Part shown: positions 26,393-34,844 of the stretch, piece by piece
Position numbering within the stretch: the stretch's first letter is position 1
Layout: every line of letters begins with the position of its first letter
From: Sphingomonas corticis
GTDB lineage: Bacteria > Pseudomonadota > Alphaproteobacteria > Sphingomonadales > Sphingomonadaceae
Assembly (NCBI RefSeq): GCF_012035195.1
Contig: NZ_JAAVJH010000005.1
Span: 310,001 to 374,000, forward strand
DNA: 64,000 nucleotides
Direction: 5' to 3'
Translations under genes and position numbers: made by a program
Notes under the pieces: generated by a model
Databases searched by the model: none
What the model saw: the letters and a program-made list of their open reading frames with translations, nothing else
What the model was told of the DNA's origin: nothing

Positions 26393-27043
26393 ATGACGCC
26401 ACGCCCGCTCACCCCGCCCGCCACGGTCTTCGCCTGGAGCGCGACCGCCTTCGGCGCGGCGCCCGCGGCGCTGTTCGCGCTCGACGCGGCGCTGGCGGAC
26501 GTCGTGCGCAGCACGCGGACGCCGATGGTGGGACAGATGCGGCTCACCTGGTGGCACGATGCGCTGCACGCGCTGGATGCCGCCGCCGCGCCGGCGCAGC
26601 CGGTCCTGCGCGCGCTGGCGGCGCACGTGGTGCCGCGGGTGCCGGGCGCGGTGCTCGCGCGGATGATCGAGGGGTGGGACGTGCTGATCGAGGAGGAGCG
26701 GCTCGATGCGGCGGCGCTCGAGCGGTTCGCGGAAGGACGGGGTGCGCGCCTCTTCGCCGCGCTCGCGACGGTGTTGCAGGCGGCCGACGACCCGGCGATC
26801 GGCGCCGCTGGGCGCGGCTGGGCGCTGGCCGACCTCGCCAGCCACGTCGAGGCCGGTGCCGACGCGATCGCGGCGGAAGCGCGCCGTTCGCTTGCCGAAG
26901 CGGAGATCATGCGATGGCGTGGCGCGGCGCGGCCGATCGGCGCGCTCGCCCGCGACGCGGCGCTCGCGCTGGCGGGCAAGGGGGAGTCCGGCGGGCCGCG
27001 CCGCGCGGCGGGGGTGCTGCGCCGCGTGGTGACCGGGCGCTAG
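26393..27043 (+). CDS. squalene/phytoene synthase-like protein, catalytic motifs incomplete
   Basis: 216 residues resembling the short prokaryotic and NDUFAF6-like branch of the squalene/phytoene synthase fold. The start (FAWSATAFGAAPAALFALDAAL) and VGQMRLTWWHDALHAL, equivalent to IRLAWWxxAL, are characteristic. No DxxxD pair and no second Asp-rich motif are visible, so it is unlikely to condense prenyl diphosphates. The NDUFAF6 relatives assist complex I assembly, which is one possible role. It ends 4 bases inside the nfeD-like gene, tail to tail. Confidence 0.7.
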   Translation: MTPRPLTPPATVFAWSATAFGAAPAALFALDAALADVVRSTRTPMVGQMRLTWWHDALHALDAAAAPAQPVLRALAAHVVPRVPGAVLARMIEGWDVLIEEERLDAAALERFAEGRGARLFAALATVLQAADDPAIGAAGRGWALADLASHVEAGADAIAAEARRSLAEAEIMRWRGAARPIGALARDAALALAGKGESGGPRRAAGVLRRVVTGR

Positions 27044-27483
27044 AGCGGCTCGACCACCAGCACGCCGCCGTCGACCGCCGCCACGCGCATCCGCGTGCCC
27101 GCCACGGCGTCCGGCCCGCGTGCCGGCCAGGTGCCGTCGCCCAGCACCACGCGGCCGCGGCCGTCCGCCAGCTCCTGTTCGACCGTCACCACCTGGCCGA
27201 CGATCCGTGCCCCGCGATCGTTGAGCAGCGCGTCACCGCTCGCCACCGGGAAGTCGCGATACCATCGGCGGCCGACCAGCACCGCCACCACGCTCCACGC
27301 CGCGAACGAGGCCAGCTGCACCGCCGCAGGTATTTCGCCCAGCGCCAGCACCGTCGCCCCGGTGATCGCCGCGGCGACCGCGAGGAAGACGAGGAAGACG
27401 CCGGGTACCAGCAACTCGGCGATGGCGAGCGCCAGTGCGGCGGCCAGCCACCACGCGCCCGGTCCGCCGATCCAGTCGGTCAT
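27040..27483 (-). CDS. NfeD family membrane protein
   Basis: 147 residues: three to four membrane helices ([20 protein letters not shown], then [12 protein letters not shown]) and a soluble C-terminal OB-fold ([20 protein letters not shown] then [19 protein letters not shown]). This is the short NfeD1b type that pairs with SPFH proteins. It overlaps the stop of the SPFH gene by four bases. Together they form the usual QmcA/NfeD membrane-microdomain pair, thought to organise membrane protein quality control. Confidence 0.88.
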   Translation of the reverse strand: MTDWIGGPGAWWLAAALALAIAELLVPGVFLVFLAVAAAITGATVLALGEIPAAVQLASFAAWSVVAVLVGRRWYRDFPVASGDALLNDRGARIVGQVVTVEQELADGRGRVVLGDGTWPARGPDAVAGTRMRVAAVDGGVLVVEPL

Positions 27484-28454
27484 TGCGGGGGCAGCTCGAA
27501 CGGTCCGCGCTTCGTGGGCGCGGCAGGCTGCGCGGCAGGCTCCGCGGCCGGCTTGAACGCCTCCTTCGCCAGCTCGCCGATCCCTCCCAGCGTGCCGATC
27601 AGGTTGGTCGCCTCGACCGGGAACAGGATGGTCTTCGCGTTGGGGCTGGTGGCGAACTTGCCGACCGCCTCGACGTATTTCTGCGCGACGAAATAGTTGA
27701 TCGCCTGCGTGCCCCCGCCCGCGATCGCGTCGCTGACGACCGCGGTCGCCTTGGCCTCCGCCTCCGCCGCGCGCTCGCGCGCCTCCGCGTCGCGATAGGC
27801 GGATTCGCGGCGACCCTCCGCTTCGAGGATGCGGGCCTGCTTCTGCCCCTCCGCGCGCAGGATCTCCGACGCGCGGGTGCCCTCCGCCTCAAGGATGTTG
27901 GCGCGCTTCTCGCGCTCCGCCTTCATCTGCCGGCCCATGGCGGACACGATATCCGCGGGCGGGCGGATGTCCTTGATCTCGACGCGGGTGATCTTGACGC
28001 CCCACGGAACGGTAGCGTGATCGACGACGGACAAGAGGCGCGCGTTGATCTCGTCGCGCTTCGACAGCGTCTCGTCCAGGTCCATCGCGCCCATAACCGT
28101 GCGCAGGTTGGTGGTCGTCAGCTGCAGCAGCGCGACGTAGAGGTCGCTCACCTCGTACGCCGCCTTGGGCGCGTCCAGCACCTGGAAGAAGACGACGCCG
28201 TCGGTGGAGACGATGGCATTGTCCTTGGTGATGATCTCCTGCCCGGGGATGTCGATCACCTGCTCCATCATGTTCACCTTGCGGCCGACGCGATAGAAGA
28301 AGGCGGGGTAGAAGTTGAACCCGGGCGATGCGGTGGTGGTGTACCGGCCGAAATGCTCGATCGTGTACTGATAGCCCTGGCGCACGATCTTGATGCTGCT
28401 CATCAGGTAGAACAGCACCAGAGCCAGCAGCAATATGGCAATCCCGATCGACAT
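27480..28454 (-). CDS. SPFH/Band 7 membrane protein (stomatin/QmcA type)
   Basis: 324 residues. One N-terminal membrane anchor ([20 protein letters not shown]), then the SPFH domain ([39 protein letters not shown]) and a coiled coil rich in Ala/Glu/Arg ([20 protein letters not shown]). ATG 28454 is preferred over an upstream GTG at 28463 because GGGAGG sits nine bases before the ATG and directly touches the GTG. It forms oligomeric scaffolds in the inner membrane and is coupled to nfeD. Upstream by 80 bases is pyrF. Confidence 0.92.
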   Translation of the reverse strand: MSIGIAILLLALVLFYLMSSIKIVRQGYQYTIEHFGRYTTTASPGFNFYPAFFYRVGRKVNMMEQVIDIPGQEIITKDNAIVSTDGVVFFQVLDAPKAAYEVSDLYVALLQLTTTNLRTVMGAMDLDETLSKRDEINARLLSVVDHATVPWGVKITRVEIKDIRPPADIVSAMGRQMKAEREKRANILEAEGTRASEILRAEGQKQARILEAEGRRESAYRDAEARERAAEAEAKATAVVSDAIAGGGTQAINYFVAQKYVEAVGKFATSPNAKTILFPVEATNLIGTLGGIGELAKEAFKPAAEPAAQPAAPTKRGPFELPPQ

Positions 28455-28534
28455 GTCGTCCACCCTCCCGTCACGCTACGATAGCGGGCGGCGGGAGCGA
28501 CTCCTAGGTCGAACGCCGGCGAAAAATGCGTACC

Positions 28535-29209
28535 CTACAACGTGCCGGCGATGGCGCGGGCGGCGCCGTCCGGATCCTCCGCCTGGGTGATCGGACGCCC
28601 GACGACCAGAATGGAGGCGCCGTCGTCCAGCGCCTGTCGCGGCGTTACCACGCGCTTCTGGTCGCCCGCATCCCCGTTCGCCGGACGAACGCCGGGGACG
28701 ACGAAGAAGCCCTTGGGCCAGGCGGCGTGCGCGGCCTTCACCTCCGCGCCCGAGCAGACGATCCCGTCCAGCCCCGCGACCCGCGCCAGTTCGGCGAGGC
28801 GCAGGACGTGGTCGTGCGCGCTGCCGGCGACACCGGTGGCGACGAGATCGCTCTCGTCCAGGCTGGTCAGCATCGTGACCGCGACGACCTTCGTCGACGG
28901 GTGCGCCGCCGCCTTCGCATCCTCCAGCATGGCGCGGCCGCCGGCGGCGTGGACCGTCAGCACCGCGGGGGCGAGCGGAGCGAGCGACTGTACCGCCTTG
29001 GCCACCGTGTTCGGGATGTCGTGGAGCTTCAGGTCGAGGAAGACCGGAAGCTCCAGTTCCTCGATCGCGCGTACGCCGGCGGGCCCGTTGGCGCAGAAGA
29101 ATTCCAGCCCCAGCTTCACACCGCCGACGTGGTGCCGCACGCGTGCGGCGACGTGGCGCGCGCGGTCGAGGTCCGGCGTGTCGAGCGCGACGAAGATGCG
29201 GTTCGACAT
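28535..29209 (-). CDS. pyrF: orotidine 5'-phosphate decarboxylase
   Basis: 224 residues catalysing the last step of UMP synthesis. The catalytic set FLDLKLHDIPNTVAKAV has Asp59, Lys61 and Asp64 (DLKLHD). Other family marks are IFVALDTPDLDRA, LTVHAAGGRAML, DGIVCSGAEV and ILVVGRPITQAEDP with the phosphate-binding Arg. ATG 29209 shares a base with the lapA stop (TGATG). Part of the minus-strand run EEP nuclease - patatin - lapA - pyrF - SPFH - nfeD. Confidence 0.96.
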   Translation of the reverse strand: MSNRIFVALDTPDLDRARHVAARVRHHVGGVKLGLEFFCANGPAGVRAIEELELPVFLDLKLHDIPNTVAKAVQSLAPLAPAVLTVHAAGGRAMLEDAKAAAHPSTKVVAVTMLTSLDESDLVATGVAGSAHDHVLRLAELARVAGLDGIVCSGAEVKAAHAAWPKGFFVVPGVRPANGDAGDQKRVVTPRQALDDGASILVVGRPITQAEDPDGAARAIAGTL

Positions 29210-29580
29210 CACGCCACTCCCGGCGGTACGGCGGTGGGAACCGTCGCCGGAGCGGGAACAGGCGTCGGAGGGGAGGCGGGCGGCGGGACGACCTCCGGCT
29301 CCGTCGCCGGGTCGACGCGCGGAGCATATAGCGCGCGCTCGGTCTCCAGCGCCCGCTCCGCCGCGGTCAGCCGCTGCCGGAGCCGCCAGCGCACCCAATG
29401 CTGGTAGGCGAGCGTCGGCACGAAACCGAGCAGGAAGGTGACGAGCAGCAGCAGCGGCAGGTTCACCTCCGCCACCAACCCGCCGAACAGCTGGAGCGAT
29501 ACGGTGGTCCAGTTGCCGAACGTGAAGACTGCGGCGACGAACGCCAGCAGGCACCAGAACAGGATCTTCAGGAACTGCAT
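29209..29580 (-). CDS. LapA (DUF1049) family membrane protein
   Basis: 123 residues with two membrane helices: MQFLKILFWCLLAFVAAVFT followed by FGNWTTVSLQLFGG, then LPLLLLVTFLLGFVPTLAYQ. The cytoplasmic tail is a short coiled region (RLRQRLTAAERALETERALY) and a Pro-rich end. LapA-like proteins sit beside pyrF in many proteobacteria; the E. coli relative (LapA/YciS) works with LapB in envelope lipid homeostasis. Function here is inferred from this context. Confidence 0.85.
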   Translation of the reverse strand: MQFLKILFWCLLAFVAAVFTFGNWTTVSLQLFGGLVAEVNLPLLLLVTFLLGFVPTLAYQHWVRWRLRQRLTAAERALETERALYAPRVDPATEPEVVPPPASPPTPVPAPATVPTAVPPGVA

Positions 29581-29629
29581 TGCGCGAAAGCTACGGGAGG
29601 ATGCGGCGGATTGCCAGCCCGTACGTCGT

Positions 29630-31978
29630 TCACCCGATCTCGCGCCGCAGCGACCCGATCAGCTCGCCCGCGGTGGAAAGGCGCGGTGCCTCCTCGTCGA
29701 GGACGGCGAGGAACGCCTGCCGCTTCACCGCGGCTACACGGCCCGGCTTCAGCCGCGCGTCGGCGGGAAGGGTGGAGACGAGGATGTCGATCATCCGCTC
29801 CGCCCCGTGCAGCCGCCCCCACAGATAGTCGTTCTCGCGGTAGGCGCGGCTGAAGAAGGCGCCGAAGGCGTTGAACTGGATCCCCTTCAACGTCGCCTCC
29901 GCGCCCCCCTCGCGGATGCCGCGGGCGTCGTCGGGCGAGATGCGGTCGACCTTGATCGGGTCGTACTCATCGACGCCCTCGCCTTGCAGCAGCGGCAGGG
30001 CGACCACGTCGAAATAGGGGAAGCCCAGATAGTTGAGCAGCATCGGTCGCCGCACCTCGCGCGGCAGACCCGCGAGCGCGGCGGCGATCCGCTCGTCCGT
30101 GGCGGCGTCCAGCGCGGTGAGGTCCAGCCCCGCCGCCAGCCGGTCGAGCGCCGCGCCGGCATCGTCGCGCAGGTTCCGCACCGACTCTTGCAACGCGGCG
30201 TGATGGCCCGCCTCCTTGCGCGCGACATAGTCGGTCAGCGAGGCGAAGATCGCCTCGCGCAGCGGTCCCAGCGCCTCGTCGTCCTCGCCGCCCTCCACTT
30301 CGCCGACCCGGCGCGCCAGCATCCGCAGGCGGCGGACGCGAAAATTGAGGTCGTAGGTGCGCAGAAAGTCGATCATCGCGTCGCTGGCACCGCCGGCATG
30401 GATCGCCTCCGCCACCACGCCGCGCGCCGCCAGCGCGGTTTCGACCAGCGCGCGGGTGCGGCTCCACCGATCGCCCCCCGTCTCGCCGCCGGCAGCGTGG
30501 AGCAGCCCGGTGACGAAATCGACCACCCCCGACGCCTTCAGATTGCCGTAGCCGGCATAGGCGTAGCCGGAGCGGTCCGCCGCCGCCTGCTGCGCGCGGC
30601 GCCGCCATGCCACGAGGCGCGCGGGGGTGGGGCGGTCCAAGAACAGCGTGCGGCCGAACAGCGCCTCGATCTCGCCCTCCACCTGCGGGCGGATCGCATC
30701 CATGATCGCACGCATCCGCTCGATCCGGCGGGTCCGTTCGGCGATCGCTTCCAGGTTGTCGCGGATCGGCTGGTGCCGGGGCAGCTCGCTCAGCGCGCCG
30801 AGGATCGTCTGGAAAAAACCGGGGACGCCGGCGGGGCTGCCGCCGCCATCGTCGGTACTGCCGCCGGTCAGGCCCAGCTTGAACCCGGGGGAGGGGTCGA
30901 CATAGACGAAGCGGCGGTCGACCTGTCGCCGCGCCGGCCGCTCGCGCAGGGCGTCGATGGCGGGGCGGAAGGGGCGGTTTGCCAGCACCGACCCGTCGAT
31001 CAGGACCGCCTTCTCCGCCGCGCCGGCGGCATGGTGGCGCGGCAGGACGCGGCGAAGGAACGCGTCGCGGCCGTTCCAGTCCTGCTCTCTCGCCTGCAAC
31101 GCGGCGTCCAGCTCGCCCACGGTGAAGGGCGGGAAGGCACCGGGAAAGCTGGAGGTCGCGCGCGCCGCAAAGGCGAGCTCGGCGGCGTCGGCCAGCGTCT
31201 CGCACGGGTCGCCATGATCGCTGAAGGTGACGACCAGGCGGTGCTCGGTCTCCAGCACCTCGGGCGGGGAGTGGAGCCGCAGCCGCTCGGGATGGCCGCT
31301 GAAGTCGGTGACGGTGACGAACAGGTCGAGCGGCTGGCCGGGGGGCAGCAGTCGCGGCCCGCGCGGCGCGGCGGCCATCGCGTCCAGCGCCTCCAGCAGC
31401 CGCGCGGTGAAGCCGCCGCCGCTGAACGGCGGCTCGAACCAGCGCGACCGGACGAAGTGCGACAGCTTGGCGCGCACCTCCTCGCGCGTCGTCTCCTCCA
31501 GCTCGTCCAGCTTGTCCGCGCTGCGCCCCGCCGCCATCCAGGCGAGCGGCAGCGCCCATACCTTGGAGAAGCGGGAGGAGGGGGCGGCGTCACGGTCGAT
31601 CAGCTGCTCGACGTCGGCATGGTCCAGCCACAGGTCGGTCAGCGGGTCCAGGCTGTGCCCGGCCGCGATCGCCTGCGCCAGGAAAATGCCGTTGATGCCT
31701 CCCGCGCTCGCGCCCGCCACGATGTCCGGCATGACGCGCAGGCGCAGTCCGGCCTCGTCCGCGATCCCGTCCAGCAGCGCGGCATAGACCGCCGCGGTGC
31801 CCCCCGGGCCGGTGCCGTCCGTCAGCGGCTCGCCCGCCTGCACCGCGCGGCTGGCGCGGGCGACGTGCCACACCTCCTTGGTGATGCCGTGCATGTAGAC
31901 CGCGAGGCTGATCCCGCCGTAGCAGACCAGCGCCAGCCGCAGCTCCTTCTCCCGCGCGCGGCCGCCCCCATCACTCAT
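29630..31978 (-). CDS. patatin-like phospholipase
   Basis: 782 residues. The patatin core occupies the N-terminal half: LRLALVCYGGISLAVYMHG (oxyanion region), nucleophile elbow GASAGG with Ser91, and the dyad Asp in LIDGSVLANRPF, where the usual DGG/DGA is DGS. The C-terminal half is a long helical extension of the kind seen in bacterial patatin-related DUF3376 proteins. Expected reaction is ester hydrolysis of phospholipid or acyl lipid. ATG 31978 overlaps the nuclease stop (ATGA). Length is well above that of ExoU-like single-domain patatins. Confidence 0.88.
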   Translation of the reverse strand: MSDGGGRAREKELRLALVCYGGISLAVYMHGITKEVWHVARASRAVQAGEPLTDGTGPGGTAAVYAALLDGIADEAGLRLRVMPDIVAGASAGGINGIFLAQAIAAGHSLDPLTDLWLDHADVEQLIDRDAAPSSRFSKVWALPLAWMAAGRSADKLDELEETTREEVRAKLSHFVRSRWFEPPFSGGGFTARLLEALDAMAAAPRGPRLLPPGQPLDLFVTVTDFSGHPERLRLHSPPEVLETEHRLVVTFSDHGDPCETLADAAELAFAARATSSFPGAFPPFTVGELDAALQAREQDWNGRDAFLRRVLPRHHAAGAAEKAVLIDGSVLANRPFRPAIDALRERPARRQVDRRFVYVDPSPGFKLGLTGGSTDDGGGSPAGVPGFFQTILGALSELPRHQPIRDNLEAIAERTRRIERMRAIMDAIRPQVEGEIEALFGRTLFLDRPTPARLVAWRRRAQQAAADRSGYAYAGYGNLKASGVVDFVTGLLHAAGGETGGDRWSRTRALVETALAARGVVAEAIHAGGASDAMIDFLRTYDLNFRVRRLRMLARRVGEVEGGEDDEALGPLREAIFASLTDYVARKEAGHHAALQESVRNLRDDAGAALDRLAAGLDLTALDAATDERIAAALAGLPREVRRPMLLNYLGFPYFDVVALPLLQGEGVDEYDPIKVDRISPDDARGIREGGAEATLKGIQFNAFGAFFSRAYRENDYLWGRLHGAERMIDILVSTLPADARLKPGRVAAVKRQAFLAVLDEEAPRLSTAGELIGSLRREIG

Positions 31979-32670
31979 GCGGTGAGTTCCGCCCATATCG
32001 GCAGATGGTCCGACGCGACGCGCGAGGCGGGGGAGACGTGGACGCCGCACCGGTCGATCGCGAATTCGTGCGACACCATGATCCGGTCCAGCCGCGCGAT
32101 CGGGCGGCGGGCGTGGAACGAGGGGCCCGTCTCCGCGAAGCGATAGTCGGCGCCGAAGTCGCGCAGGCACCCCGCGGCACGCGACCATTCGTTGAGGTCG
32201 CCCATCATCACCGTGGGATAGCGGTGCGTGCTGGCGGCGACATGCGCCAGGATCGCGTGCGCCTGCTTGCGCCGCCACAGGCCGGAGAGGTCGAGGTGCA
32301 TGCCGACCACGCGCACCACCTGCCCGCCGATCCCCACGTCCACCATCACCGCGCCGCGCGGTTCCAGCGCGGGCAGGTGCACCGCCTCGCAGCCGAGGAC
32401 CTCCGCCGAGCGGCGCACCAGCACCGCATTGCCGTGCCATCCCATGCTGGCGGCGCGCACGCCGAAATGCACCGCCTTCCAGTCGCCGTGCTCGTCCAGC
32501 AGGTGCGGCGCCAGCACCGCCGCGCGCTGCCCGAAGCGGCGATCCGCCTCCTGCAGCGCGACGATGTCGGCATCCACCTCGCGCAGCACCTGCAACACCC
32601 GCTCGGGATTGCGGCGGCGATCGGTGCCGATCGCCTTGCGCATGTTGTAGCTCGCGACCTTGACCTTCAT
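31975..32670 (-). CDS. endonuclease/exonuclease/phosphatase family protein
   Basis: 231 residues of the EEP fold. The motifs are in order: VASYNMRKAIG, DIVALQEADRRF (metal-ligand Glu), VVGMHLDL, MMGDLNEWS and SDHLPIWAEL, with catalytic His near the end. Metal-dependent cleavage of a phosphoester bond is expected; whether nucleic acid, phospholipid or inositol phosphate is unclear. Pairing with a patatin phospholipase suggests a phospholipid-linked role (inference). First gene of the minus-strand operon; promoter probably in the 172-base gap before the TonB-like gene. Confidence 0.88.
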   Translation of the reverse strand: MKVKVASYNMRKAIGTDRRRNPERVLQVLREVDADIVALQEADRRFGQRAAVLAPHLLDEHGDWKAVHFGVRAASMGWHGNAVLVRRSAEVLGCEAVHLPALEPRGAVMVDVGIGGQVVRVVGMHLDLSGLWRRKQAHAILAHVAASTHRYPTVMMGDLNEWSRAAGCLRDFGADYRFAETGPSFHARRPIARLDRIMVSHEFAIDRCGVHVSPASRVASDHLPIWAELTA

Positions 32671-32767
32671 GCGTGACGGATCTTCATGCTCGTGGCGTAA
32701 CGATAGCGGATCGGCCGGGTTGCACCAGTGGCGGGCCGCTTGACCGTTGCCGCGAAGAAGCGCAGCT

Positions 32768-32796
32768 TTCCGTAACGGAAGCTTGTCGTCAGACGA
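32768..32796. promoter_or_regulatory. two neighbouring palindromes in a divergent promoter region
   Basis: TTCCGTAACGGAA (32768-32780, 6-bp perfect arms) and TCGTCAGACGA (32786-32796, 5-bp perfect arms) have centres 17 bases apart. They lie between the divergently transcribed nuclease and TonB-like genes, where an operator is expected. The regulator is unknown; hairpin formation is the alternative. Confidence 0.4.
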
Positions 32797-32842
32797 GCAT
32801 GACGCCCGGTCACGGCACCTTCCGCCAGCGAAGGGACATGCC

Positions 32843-33514
32843 ATGGCATATGCAGACCAGGTTCGCGGTTCCCGCCGTGTCTCCATCATCGCCGGCGTGG
32901 CCGCGGTGCATGGCGCGATCGGCTATCTGTTCGTCAGCGGAATGGCGGTGGAGATCGCGACGAAGTTCGTGCCCACGCTGCTGACGACGAACGTGCCGAT
33001 CGACGTCCCTCCGCCGCCCCCGCCGGAACCGGCGCCGCCCGCGTCGAAGTCGATCCCGGCGCCGCGGAGCGCGACGATGCCGGCGCCGCGGATCGAGGCG
33101 CCGGCGTCCAGTTGGACCGTGGCCGTCGATCCCGGCCTCGTGACGCTGCCCGGCGTGGATGCCGTGACCCTTGCGGTCGAACCCACCGCGGAGCCGACGC
33201 CGTCGCGGCCGAGCCTCGCCGCTGGTCCCAGCGTGCGCGGCAATCGCATCGCGTGGTTCAGCACCGACGACTACCCCGCCGCCGCGCTGCGTGCCGGGGA
33301 CGAGGGGACGGTCGCGGTCACGCTGGCGATCGCGCCCGACGGGCGGGTAGCGGATTGCGCCGTCACGCAGCCGAGCGGTTCGGCCACGCTCGACCAGACC
33401 ACCTGCCGGCTGTACCGCGCGCGCGGCCGATTCACCCCCGCCCGGGACGAGGCCGGCAATCCGATCGCGGCGACCTATCGCGACCGCGTGCGCTGGCAGC
33501 TTCCGCCGCAGTGA
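32843..33514 (+). CDS. TonB family energy-transducing protein
   Basis: 223 residues. An N-terminal anchor (RRVSIIAGVAAVHGAIGYLF) is followed by a Pro-rich periplasmic linker (PPPPPPEPAPP) and a TonB C-terminal domain (YPAAALRAGDEGTVAVTLAI then PDGRVADCAVTQPSGSATLD). Two cysteines in the C-terminal domain (ADCAV and TTCRL) could form a disulfide. It would couple inner-membrane energy to outer-membrane receptors with ExbB/ExbD, which are not in the window. ATG 32843 follows GAAGGGACATGCC. Confidence 0.9.
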   Translation: MAYADQVRGSRRVSIIAGVAAVHGAIGYLFVSGMAVEIATKFVPTLLTTNVPIDVPPPPPPEPAPPASKSIPAPRSATMPAPRIEAPASSWTVAVDPGLVTLPGVDAVTLAVEPTAEPTPSRPSLAAGPSVRGNRIAWFSTDDYPAAALRAGDEGTVAVTLAIAPDGRVADCAVTQPSGSATLDQTTCRLYRARGRFTPARDEAGNPIAATYRDRVRWQLPPQ

Positions 33515-33527
33515 GGAGAGGGGGGCG

Positions 33528-33603
33528 TGGTGCCGGTTGCAGGGATCGAACCCGCGACCTTCGGTTTACAAAACCGCTGCTCTACCAGCTGAGCTAAACC
33601 GGC
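33528..33603 (-). tRNA. tRNA-Thr (anticodon TGT)
   Basis: 76 bases including the encoded CCA (33530-33528). Acceptor arm GCCGGTT pairs with AACCGGC, the D arm has AGCTCAGCTGGTAGAGC, the anticodon loop is TTTGTAA (anticodon TGT) on the stem GCGGT/ACCGA region, and the T arm holds GGTTCGATCC. Reads ACA and other Thr codons. Confidence 0.96.
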
Positions 33604-33619
33604 GTCCCGCCCCCATGCG

Positions 33620-34495
33620 TCAGCCGATGCCGAAGGTCCAGCCTTCGGTGGCGGCGACGTGGGGCGTCATGCCGGCTGGCCGCCACAGCGCAGCGTCGTG
33701 CGCGACGGTGCGCAGCCACGCCGCCGTCAGCAGCGCATCGCACTGATGATCGGTGACGGGATCGGCGATCCCGGCGGGCGGGCTGCCGATGGCGGCCAGC
33801 GCGGCGTCCAGTTCGGCCACGGTCCGCATCTTCGCGCGCCCCTTGCGCCGTCCAGCCGCCAGCGCGGCGATGGTGGTGTAGATCTCGACGATCACCGATC
33901 CTGTCGCGGGGACGCGATCGAACGGCCAGATCGCGATCGTGCCCGACAGGCGATGGAGCACGCGCATCCCGGTCAGGCTCGACTTGCCGACCTGCGCCGC
34001 GCCGACGAGGTTCAGGTTGGAATAGGGATTCAGCCCCGCCGCCGCCTGCGCCCGCTCCGTCACGCGCAGGCGTCCGCGACCGGGTTCGAACAGATCGCCC
34101 ACCCGGCCGCCGTGCCGCCGGAAGTGCCGCGCCGCCTGCTCGTGCGCGACGAAGCCGGTGGCGGCGAGGTGCGGATCGGCCGCGCTCCACCGCTCCACCA
34201 GCCGCCACAGCGCCCGGGCGTCCGCCGGGCTCTCCGTCCACCCGGGGAAATAGGCGCCGCGATCGACGAACGGCAGCGCGGCGCCGAGGTCCAGCCCGAC
34301 CAGCGTGTCCGGCGGCAAGGCATCGCATAGCCACCCGCCCACGTCCGCGCGCGACCAGACGTGTCCGGGCCTCACCAGCGCGGGCGCGCCTTCCCTCCCG
34401 CATATCGCCACGGCGATGCCGGGCTGGCGCTCGCCCACGGCACCGGACCAGTCAATTGCGGAAAAATGCCGGAAGCGGTCAGGGGCGATCGCCAT
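33620..34495 (-). CDS. predicted RNase H-like (DUF429-like) protein
   Basis: 291 residues with no named family recognised. The pattern FSAIDWSGAVG at the N-terminus, LVGLDLGAALPF near residue 65 and DHQCDALLTAAWL in the C-terminal part puts acidic residues where an RNase H-like fold has its metal ligands. SVIVEIYTTIAALAAGRRKG also resembles the IEVYP region of DUF429 predicted nucleases. This is a fold-level inference only. The start at ATG 34495 overlaps the end of the YjbR-like gene by 17 bases. Third gene of the rarA operon. Confidence 0.6.
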   Translation of the reverse strand: MAIAPDRFRHFSAIDWSGAVGERQPGIAVAICGREGAPALVRPGHVWSRADVGGWLCDALPPDTLVGLDLGAALPFVDRGAYFPGWTESPADARALWRLVERWSAADPHLAATGFVAHEQAARHFRRHGGRVGDLFEPGRGRLRVTERAQAAAGLNPYSNLNLVGAAQVGKSSLTGMRVLHRLSGTIAIWPFDRVPATGSVIVEIYTTIAALAAGRRKGRAKMRTVAELDAALAAIGSPPAGIADPVTDHQCDALLTAAWLRTVAHDAALWRPAGMTPHVAATEGWTFGIG

Positions 34496-34844
34496 AGTCC
34501 CTGCGCTGCGCCACCTTTGCCCGGTCCCACCACGCCCGCGCGAGCAGCAGCGCGATCCGCTCGCGCGCGGGCGTGCCGTAGCGCACGAGGACGGCGGGCC
34601 AGCCGCGATAGTGGTCGGTCTCATGGAAGGTGACGGGATCGGTGGCCATCAGCACCTCCTTGTCCGCCACCGCCACGTGGAGGACGAAGCTGCCCGCGTC
34701 GGGCGCGGTGGCGGCGGCGATCATGCGGCCATTCATCTTCACCGCGGGCTTGCCGTAGCTGGTGCCTTCCTCGACGCCGGGCAGCGCGGCGGCGAGCGCC
34801 ACCACCTCGGCCCAGCCGTGCAGGCGGTCAGGCGTCGCGCTCAC
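34479..34844 (-). CDS. MmcQ/YjbR family protein
   Basis: 121 residues with the YjbR-like CyaY-fold pattern: LALAALPGVEEG-like start (VALAAALPGVEEGTSYGKPA), VKMNGRMIA, FVLHVAVADKEVLM and WPAVLVRYG followed by a helix rich in Arg/Trp (LLARAWWDRAKVAQRR). Family members bind DNA in MmcQ/YjbR annotation, though function is little studied. It overlaps rarA (34828-34844) and the following gene by 17 bases each. Confidence 0.8.
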   Translation of the reverse strand: MSATPDRLHGWAEVVALAAALPGVEEGTSYGKPAVKMNGRMIAAATAPDAGSFVLHVAVADKEVLMATDPVTFHETDHYRGWPAVLVRYGTPARERIALLLARAWWDRAKVAQRRDYGDRP

